64,000 bases of DNA, taken from the NCBI GenBank assembly GCA_030411725.1, contig MU839827.1, positions 2,983,027 through 3,047,026 on the forward strand, given 5' to 3'. The DNA is from Echria macrotheca. Its lineage: Eukaryota > Ascomycota > Sordariomycetes > Sordariales > Schizotheciaceae. The position numbers and the translations under genes are program-made. A model generated the notes under the pieces. It was not told the origin of the DNA, did not search any database, and worked only from the letters and a program-made list of their open reading frames with translations. Positions 57,376 to 64,000 of this stretch are shown here, piece after piece (the stretch's first letter is position 1; each line of letters starts with the position of its first letter).

Positions 57376-58434
57376 ATGGCCAACTCCAACGCCAACCCAA
57401 ACCCCTTTTCACAGCCCCTGACCACCCCTCTGGCTCCCTCAGACGCCCTGACCTTCCTCCAGTCCCTCCTTGCCCTACCCAAACAACCCACCAATCTCGA
57501 AATATACCGTCGCTACTGCACCCAGCAAGTGGACCTCATCGCGAACCACACCCCCGGCACGACCCTGACAACCTACCAGAGTCTCCTGGATACCGCCTCT
57601 CTCCTCCGCCAATCGCATTCCCGTTCCGACCTCCTCGCGCAACTCGCCAAACCACCAACAAACAACCCAACCCAACAACCAGCCACCCATCATGGCCCGG
57701 GGAGCACCCAGGAAGAAAACACCCTCCACCTAACCGCACGTCTCCTCACCATGCTCCGCATAGGCGAAATCCCCCACGAGATCCTCGGCGGCCGCCACCT
57801 CTCCTGGACAGGTCCCGACAGCCTAGCCGACTTCGTGCACAGCTACTTCCAGCCCACGCCGATCCTAGGCCACGAGCTAATCCGGTTCGAAAAGACGTTC
57901 AACGCGCTCAACTTGGTGCGGATAGCCAACCTCTCGATCCAGTGGACCGACAACCTAGCCGACCACCTGCGCCTCGTCAACGACGACAAGACGCTCCGCA
58001 TCTTCCACCACGCCGGCTTTCTTTTGTCGCAGGAACAAAACAGCCCGCTCTTCCCGGACGGATTCGTCTGCGAGACCCTGCAGACACTGGCCTTGCTCTT
58101 CCCCAAGTACGACAACCCCGTGCGGGCATGGTACCGGACGCAGGCCCTGAAGCACGGGCTCGACTACGAAGCCGTCGAGGCCGGACACCTGGTGACGGAC
58201 GACCGGCAGGCCGAGAAGTTCATGTACTGGCGCGACCGGCTGGTCGTGCTGAAGCAGGCGTACGACGAGGCCCGGCCGTTGACCATCGGGCAGTGGTGGC
58301 ATGATCGCCGGAACGGGGTGCAGTGGTATACCTTTTGGGTTGCGCTGTGGGTCCTGTTTCTGACCATCTTGTTTGGCCTCGTCCAGAGCATTGAGGGGGC
58401 GATGCAGGTGTATGCGGCGTTTCATCCAGGTTGA
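57376..58434 (+). CDS. fungal-specific tail-anchored protein of unknown function
   Basis: A single exon encodes 352 aa from the ATG at 57376 (MANSNANPNPFSQPL); an earlier ATG at 57371 is out of frame and a longer frame lacks an ATG. Most of the protein is predicted helical and soluble, with conserved-looking blocks such as YRRYCTQQVDLIANH, FEKTFNALNLVRIANLSIQWT and DDKTLRIFHHAGFL. The end reads QWWHDRRNGVQWYTFWVALWVLFLTILFGLVQSIEG, a single hydrophobic helix followed by a short tail, so the protein is probably anchored in a membrane with the bulk in the cytosol. I recognise this ending from many hypothetical proteins of filamentous fungi, often in variable gene sets, but no function is known to me. 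It diverges from the trypsin-like gene. Confidence 0.82.
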   Translation: MANSNANPNPFSQPLTTPLAPSDALTFLQSLLALPKQPTNLEIYRRYCTQQVDLIANHTPGTTLTTYQSLLDTASLLRQSHSRSDLLAQLAKPPTNNPTQQPATHHGPGSTQEENTLHLTARLLTMLRIGEIPHEILGGRHLSWTGPDSLADFVHSYFQPTPILGHELIRFEKTFNALNLVRIANLSIQWTDNLADHLRLVNDDKTLRIFHHAGFLLSQEQNSPLFPDGFVCETLQTLALLFPKYDNPVRAWYRTQALKHGLDYEAVEAGHLVTDDRQAEKFMYWRDRLVVLKQAYDEARPLTIGQWWHDRRNGVQWYTFWVALWVLFLTILFGLVQSIEGAMQVYAAFHPG

Positions 58435-58996
58435 AGAAGTGCTGCTAAAGGATGCTTGTTTGGTAGAAGAGAGGATGAGGTCTGATGGCTGGCTAAATAC
58501 AGGTGCTGTGGCCCGTGTGCTCCTGCTATCCTGCCCGGGGTGCTCCTGCCTGGCCTAACAAGATTCTCTGCCTGGGACGTGAATCTGTTTGTGATATACC
58601 CACATATACCCACCTCGGAGTTGGGGCGGGGGGCGAAATTGGGATCTCGGACTTGAACTCGAGTGTCTGTCAGTGAGGCTATATATTGGTTCAACCGTAG
58701 ACTCACTGCTGTCTTGCATATTCGATTGATGACCCGAAGGCGTGACATAAAAACGAACAACCCGAGACACGGAATGCGGCGTTGGAATGACGCTGCCGCA
58801 GGTTCTGCATGTCGGCTCGGCAGTAGATGGAACAGACGGAGTAGTGGGAGAGGATTCGCGTCTACACAGATCAACGGGTCGGCATATCAACAGACATATC
58901 GAATCACACCGAATTAGCCATAATCATGAACCGAAAATACCTGCACAATAAAAATAAAAGTAACGGATAATCCATCCTAAACATATAGAGAGGGTA
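58435..58996. other. intergenic region
   Basis: No gene is supported. A hairpin CAGTGAG/CTCACTG (58671-58677 with 58702-58708) and a minus-strand tRNA-like T-arm (CTCGAGTTCAAGTCCGAG, at about 58645-58662) lie near each other but no cloverleaf can be built. FET3 ends at 58997. Confidence 0.45.
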
Positions 58997-61056
58997 TCAT
59001 CGCCCACCCAGCGCCGAAATCTCGTCCGTGTGGCCATCCCGAGCAACCGGCGAGTCCTCCTCGCCCGACGACACCTGCTGATTCTCGCCGCTCTCCTTGA
59101 CGCCGCCCGCAGCCCCAGCCGGTTCTGCCACATTCACCGGCTCCGCGAAGCCGTACCAGGCAATCACTGCCACTCCCAGGATTCCGCTAATACAGCTGAA
59201 AACCAGGGCTACGATGCCGCGGGCCGTGAAGCTACCCTCCCGGTTAGCACATCGACTATAACAACACTAAGGCTCACATACCCTTCGGGAAGCGGATCCG
59301 GAGGAGCATTCTGCCCCGTCAGGTCGAGAAGATCAACGGTATTTCCTGCCGCGTTGCCGCTTGTAGGGATGTCCTCAGCGGCACAGACCGCGTAGTGGTT
59401 CTCAGGCACTTGGAGTGTCTTTTGCAGGTCCAGCGGAGCCTCGACGAAAGTGGCCATCAAGCCAGACTTGACATGCCACTCCAGATGGCAGTGGAAGAGC
59501 CAAACACCTAATCGACAGTTAGCTCTGACAACGATACGTCCCGTTAAAACATACCGGGGTTATCCGCCTTGAATCTGAGAACAATGTTTCCCTCAGGATG
59601 CAGTACAATTGTGTCACGCCGCATTGGCACCGGTGAAAACTCGGAAGACGTAACATTCGAGTCCTGGAACGTGCCGGCCTCGTCCGCAGATCGCCAGAGG
59701 GACTGGAAATGGTGGCCATGCAGATGGAAAGGATGCTTTCCCGAGTCGATATTGTTGACGATAATGTCGACAATCTCGCCTCGCTCGAGCACAAAGGGGT
59801 GGGTATACTCGCCGTAGACAGCAGCGTTGGTGGCAAGCTCGCCCGAGGTCAACGCGGTGTAAAGAGTCGGGACCTTAGGAGGGGTGTAGGTGATGTTGTT
59901 GAAGAAAGCACTATGCGTGTTAGCCAAGAACAAAAAAGTACTCGTGGGGTTCGTACTAGTTTCCACCGTCGCCAAGGTTGTCCATGATAACATCCAGCGA
60001 AATCGTCCGGTCTGGCTCGCCCCAAATGGTCTCGTTATCCCAAGGCAACAACGTCATGTCGTCGTGAGGCTCGAATTCCCCATCCACCACGGCAGGCTCT
60101 GGGAAGGGCTTGTTCTGGTCATACACGAGCCAACCCGTGACATTCCAGTTGAGACCGTCAGGAATCGTGTCAAACAAGGTCTGCCACAGTCAGGACCAAG
60201 TCGCTCAGTGGAGAAGCAGAAAACTTACGGTATCCATGCTGGCCGCAATGGGGAAATTGGCCGACGTGTCATTCCTGGCCTTGATGAGAAAGCTGCAGCG
60301 CTGTGCGGCCGACAGATAGATCATGTCTGCCTCGGCCGGCTGCGTGTAGACACCATCGACCTCGAGAATGGTCATGTTGTGGCCCTCGAACCAGATGTAC
60401 TGTCCGGCAAAAGCACCGATGTTGATCATACGGAAGAGATACGTCTTCCCGGGCTCCAAGGGCACCTTCAGATTTTGCGTCTCGTTCAGCAAGGCCGAGT
60501 TGGGCACCGGCTCCGCCCCTGTCGGATTGACCTTGCTCATGAAGAAAGACAACAAGCCTGGCATCTCGTCATGGTACCAGTCCGACACCGTCATGACCAG
60601 TTCCTCATCGTAAAGTCCCTTGAAGGGGTTTTCGGGATCGTGGATGATCAGCGGGCCCCTGAGGCCATCAGGGTACTGACCACGGTTATGCGAGTGATAC
60701 CAGTATGTGCCGGGTTGTTGCACCGTGAAGTTGTACGTGAAGCTTGCTCCAGGCGGGATGGGACATTGTGTAGCCATCGACGGGCCATCCATGTGGGTGC
60801 TACCGTTCATGAACAGGCCATGGAAGTGGAGCGACGTGGACTGGTTGCCGAGCGAGTTGACGACGTTGACGACGATGTTGTCTCCCACGTTGGCCTCTAT
60901 CCTGGGGATCGGCCATTGTCCGTTGATGCCAATCGTCGGCCGCTCGGCCATGCCGTCGGGGTTCGCCCTGACCCATGAGATGTCGAAGTCATATTTGACG
61001 ACGGCGGCTTGTGCAAAAGCCAGCGAGGCCAGAACAAGAAGAGAAGAAGGTGTCAT
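58997..61056 (-). CDS. fet3: Fet3-type multicopper ferroxidase
   Basis: Five exons on the minus strand, 60229-61056, 59957-60180, 59555-59910, 59282-59507 and 58997-59231, encode 622 aa (yeast Fet3 has 636). A signal peptide (MTPSSLLVLASLAFAQA) starts the protein. The copper-binding His motifs are all present: HFHG (77-80), WYHSH (119-123), HPFHLHGHHF and HCHLEWH. GAEPVPNSAL carries the Glu (182) that matches Glu185 of yeast Fet3, a residue used for Fe(II) oxidation and not found in plain laccases. The C-terminus has one membrane helix (GIVALVFSCISGILGVAVIAW) and a cytosolic acidic tail. The protein oxidises Fe(II) outside the plasma membrane and passes Fe(III) to Ftr1. It diverges from FTR1 across a promoter with GATA-type iron sites. 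All introns show CTAAC or CTGAC branch sites. Confidence 0.94.
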
Positions 61057-62039
61057 GGCGGGCGTATTCTCCCGCCGTCGGTGCTGTCACTTGTCGGGCC
61101 GGGTATCAAGAGAAGATACCAGGAATTGACTTATTCAATTCCATCTACCCAGGAGGGGTGTTTCTCAGCAGAGAAAAGCGGGTTTTTGGAAACGAAAAGC
61201 AAGAGAAAAAGTGGCAAAGGGCCTAGGTGAGGTGCAAGACCCAACGGACTGCTGGCCGACCACGGAGTCCGCGTCTAGGTAAGGCCCATGGGTGTCATAC
61301 GAGCACGGGTAACGGGTAGCGAGCGGTCTGGGGAAAATCAAGAGAACTGAAGCTGCAGTGTGTGTGTCTGCACGGCAAGGGGTTCCCGTCCCATGCAGCT
61401 CCTAATCTTATCAATCAATCTGGACCGGAAGGCGACGAGCATCCCAAGCCTGTGATTGGCCAGTGCGTGCATCTAAGTGGTCCCTTTGCCAACATCAACT
61501 CAAGCGACTTCCCCGCGGGACTTACTTCGTCTGGGAGGGGTGGAGCATGCAGAAGCCTCCCTGCAACGCTGCACCAGAAAGGTTTTTCTTAGCGACGACA
61601 TGGCCGGGCTTGGTTCTTATTAGTCGAGTGTGCCGTTCGCCAAGTCCCTGCCCTCGTCCGCTTTTCGTCGAGTGGGAGTTCCAGGCGTGCCAGGCTCGTC
61701 CGTGAAAACTCTTCTTCCACTTCCACGTCCCGGGAGCCCCCGCTACGGTATCCTTGGCTGTCACAAGTGGATCACGCAAAGCTTGTTGCACGCAGTCGAT
61801 GCTTGACTGTGCTTGGCTCCTGCTCGGCCTGCTTGGCATCCACAGCAGCATGTCAAAGTGGACAGGTGCATCTTGATCGGGCATCATTGTTCCTCACTAC
61901 TGTACAACCGTACAGTCATCCACAAATAGACACGGATTCCTCAGCTGCCCGGATATACTCGGGAACCACAAGGAATTGCTCTATTTCCCGCATTTTGTGT
62001 GCCCTGAAACCCCAGACACAAACCCCCGGTCCAAACTTG

Positions 62040-62048
62040 ATCTGATAA
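62040..62048 (+). promoter_or_regulatory. SRE-type GATA site ATCTGATAA
   Basis: ATCTGATAA matches exactly ATCWGATAA, the site bound by iron-sensing GATA repressors (Sre in Neurospora, SreA in Aspergillus, Urbs1 in Ustilago). It lies 443 bp upstream of the FTR1 start. Confidence 0.75.
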
Positions 62049-62272
62049 GCAGGGGGTCGGCGAGGGCATGTGTCTGTCGAGTTTCGCCCTCGGAAGCTGC
62101 ACCTCTCGTGCGAGTCGCTCTCCGGTTTGCGCCGGTTTGTTCCTTTACCATCCAGCCGAGGCAAGCGCCGCGCTCAATCCCCTCTCGTGCAGCAGCCGCC
62201 CTCCGTCGATTGGCCATTGAGCCGGAATCGGCTGATGTTGTGCTCAGATCCCCCCACAACCCTGCATTCCCA

Positions 62273-62281
62273 TTATCTGAT
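62273..62281 (-). promoter_or_regulatory. SRE-type GATA site ATCAGATAA (reverse)
   Basis: TTATCTGAT is the exact complement of ATCAGATAA. Eight bases later, at 62289, an ATCAGAT in the other orientation makes an inverted pair around GGTTTTT. The site is 210 bp upstream of the FTR1 start. Confidence 0.75.
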
Positions 62282-62490
62282 GGTTTTTATCAGATCGTCC
62301 GATAATCGCTCGCCGCCGTCTCGCTTTTGCTTTCCTAGTCTCTTCAGCTAGCTGCAGATGGCTGGCTGAAACAGGACCGTCGACTTTCTCCTCCATTGCC
62401 CTCCCGGAGTGACCCAGCTAGGGCTTCCTCGTTTCTTTATTGTTCTTCTCCGTCACCGTAGCCTAGCCCACCACCAGCCCCTATCCCAGC

Positions 62491-63681
62491 ATGGCGGACA
62501 GCGACGTCTTCTCGGTGCCCGTCTTCCTCGTCGTCTTCCGCGAGAGCCTCGAAACGGTCATCATCGTCTCGGTCCTGCTCGCCTTCCTCAAGCAGACGCT
62601 CGACGGCCCCAACGGAGACAAGCATGTCTACAAGAAGCTCGTCCGCCAGGTCTGGCTCGGCACCGCCCTCGGCTTTTTCCTATGTCTCGCCGTCGGCGGA
62701 GGAATCATTGGCGCTTTTTACAAAATTGGTGTCAACAAGTGGGAGGGGTCGGAGAACAACTACGAGGGCGCCTTTTGTCTGATCGCCTCCGTCATTATCA
62801 CCATTGTCGGCGTCGCCCTGCTCCGCATCGGCAAGCTGCAGGAGAAGTGGCGTGTCAAGCTCGCCGCCAGCCTCGAGGAGCCCATTGTCAAGGCCGCCCA
62901 CAAGGAGGGCAAGTGGGCCGGTTTCAAGCGCTTCTTTGAGAAGTATGCCATGTTTATGCTGCCGTTCGTCACGGTGCTACGCGAAGGCATCGAAGCAATC
63001 GTCTTCGTCGCCGGTGTGTCGTTCCAGGCTCCGGCCAAGTCGGTGCCGCTTCCCGTTGTCATTGGGCTGCTAGTCGGTGCTCTTATTGGCTACCTATTGT
63101 ACAAGTGAGTTCCGGTCCTAGGCTGTCTTCGTTATTTGGTTGCTAATGGCCCAAGGGGTGGCTCGACGGCGAGGCTGCAAGTCTTTCTGGTTATTTCGAC
63201 TTGTTTGTTGTACCTTGTAGCTGCCGGACTCTTTTCACGGGCCGTGTGGGCGTTTGAGGCGCAAAAGTGGTCGACTGCCATCGGAGGCGACGCTGCCGAG
63301 CTCGGCGTCGGTCCCGGGTCATACGACATCTCCAAGTCGGTATGGCACGTTAATGTAGGCTCCAACGTTCGCCGACGACACGGACACTGCTGACATTGCG
63401 AACAGTGCTGCAGCCCTGAATTCAACGGCGGTAGCGGATGGGGTTTCTTCAATGCTTTGTTGGGGTGGACGAACTCGGCCACGTACGGGTCGGTCATTTC
63501 CTATAACGTGTACTGGATCTTTGTCATTCTCGGCTTCATGGCCATGCGGTATAACGAGGTGAAGGGACACTGGCCGCTGATGAAGCCCAAGGCCAACCCG
63601 GCCACGTCCTCGGGGAAGGACTCTGGCAGTGATGTGACGACGCCAGCTAAGGGCGGCGTGGTGACCGTTGTACGGGGATAG
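62491..63681 (+). CDS. ftr1: Ftr1-type high-affinity iron permease
   Basis: Three exons, 62491-63104, 63156-63354 and 63406-63681, encode 362 aa. The protein is a polytopic membrane permease with the two REXLE-type iron motifs of the family: RESLETVI in the first helix and REGIEAI in the fourth region; these Glu residues carry Fe(III) through the membrane. Seven hydrophobic segments can be counted, with a charged loop between (KWRVKLAASLEEPIVKAAHKEGKW). The C-terminal tail is Lys/Pro/Ser-rich. Ftr1 acts only with Fet3 (the divergent neighbour) in the plasma membrane, where Fe(III) made by Fet3 is passed directly to it. Intron 1 (51 bp) has a gctaat branch site; intron 2 (51 bp) has a ctgac branch site. 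Length is usual (yeast 404 aa, Aspergillus FtrA about 370). Confidence 0.94.
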
Positions 63682-63851
63682 GGGGGAAGTCATAACCATC
63701 CTGCAGGGCGAATAATCATTGGATACGGTGTATGGTCCAGCCAATAGCATTTTCATGTATAACCCGGGGTATTGATACCCAGGTGTTTCTCTTCGTGCAC
63801 GACTAAACCGTAGTCCCCAGTACTTGGGCAAAGTTCCCAGGGAAAGCAGTC

Positions 63852-63970
63852 ACATACGACCATACCCACTGGAGAACTCGGGATCCCGTCCGCTCTCCCA
63901 TAGATAAGCCAGTGAGGGCCATACTAGTAGTTGGGTCGGTGACGACCAGCGAATCCATGGTGTTGTATGT
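63852..63970 (+). rRNA. 5S ribosomal RNA, dispersed copy
   Basis: The 119 bases begin ACATACGACCATACCCACTG and end GTGTTGTATGT, so the first and last nine bases pair as helix I. The internal promoter is intact (AGATAAGCCAGTGAGGG at about 63902-63918 and GTTGGGTCGGTGACGACCAG at about 63931-63950). The sequence matches Neurospora-type 5S RNA, as I recall it, with only a few changes. In Neurospora and its relatives 5S genes are scattered singly through the genome instead of lying in the rDNA, as here. RNA polymerase III transcribes it with TFIIIA. A T-run at 63970-63975 is the terminator. Confidence 0.95.
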
Positions 63971-63975
63971 TTTTT
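63970..63975 (+). terminator. polymerase III T-run terminator of 5S
   Basis: A run of six T's directly follows the 5S sequence (TATGTTTTTTGTG). Confidence 0.8.
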
Positions 63976-64000
63976 GTGCCGGCGGTTCTTTTTGCTGGCA

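Larger units (their letters stand above)
61057..62490. promoter_or_regulatory. shared FET3-FTR1 promoter region
   Basis: This 1434-bp gap lies between two divergent iron-uptake genes. It has two exact iron-GATA sites (separate entries), a third close match at 62289-62297 (ATCAGATCG), a further GATAA at 62301-62305, a TTATC at 61407-61411, and CCAAT/ATTGG boxes at 61454-61458 and 62211-62215. CCAAT boxes near GATA sites are where the CCAAT-binding complex with HapX acts in Aspergillus. The GATA sites cluster on the FTR1 side. Confidence 0.7.

Noticed and set aside
58640..58710. tRNA-like T-arm and CAGTGAG/CTCACTG hairpin
   Set aside because: An extra base spoils the T-stem and no D-arm, anticodon arm or acceptor stem can be matched.

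Overview
The window reads as nuclear DNA of a filamentous ascomycete, most likely a Sordariomycete close to the Sordariales. The evidence is: short introns (about 45-110 bp) with GT(A/N)NGT donors, CTAAC/CTGAC branch sites and AG acceptors; GC-rich third codon positions; long non-coding stretches full of TAGGTA/TACCTA and microsatellites; and a lone Neurospora-type 5S rRNA gene outside any rDNA array. Sixteen protein genes are well supported, most with introns placed by hand on frame, phase and family fit. Two RNA genes are clear: U3 snoRNA and 5S rRNA.

Layout. 0-9 kb is a compact housekeeping block: CENP-S/MHF1 histone-fold gene (+), an unassigned 554-aa protein (-), UTP13 of the SSU processome (+) and SAD1/USP39 splicing factor (+). 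9.9-18.1 kb holds an eIF4E2/4EHP-type cap-binding protein (-), methylenetetrahydrofolate reductase (+) and a small-domain DNA-binding-like fungal protein (-). A PQ-loop Any1/SLC66A2-type membrane protein (-) sits at 20.7-21.6 kb. About 17 kb without a convincing protein gene follows (21.6-38.9 kb), leading up to a large Zn2Cys6 transcription factor (+, 38.9-41.9 kb). This stretch carries a telomere-complement motif near 22.03 kb that could be a telomerase RNA template or a promoter telobox.

43.3-49.3 kb has a WDR83/MORG1 WD40 protein (+), a KRE2/MNT1 family mannosyltransferase (-) and a GCP5-like gamma-tubulin complex protein (+). The U3 snoRNA gene with its own TATA box lies at 50.16-50.44 kb. 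51.2-58.4 kb is an accessory-looking patch of fungal-specific genes: an alpha/beta-hydrolase with Gly at the nucleophile position, a 1224-aa protein with a trypsin-like fold whose nucleophile position is Cys, and a tail-anchored protein. 59.0-63.7 kb is the reductive iron uptake pair FET3 (-) and FTR1 (+), divergent over a 1.4-kb promoter with two exact ATCWGATAA sites (SRE-type GATA factor). The window ends with the 5S rRNA gene.

Functional links visible here: U3 snoRNA and Utp13 act in the same 18S processing complex; Fet3 and Ftr1 form one plasma-membrane permease; MHF1 has twin MCB boxes in a perfect palindrome, suggesting cell-cycle control. No CRISPR array, intact transposon or convincing tRNA was seen.
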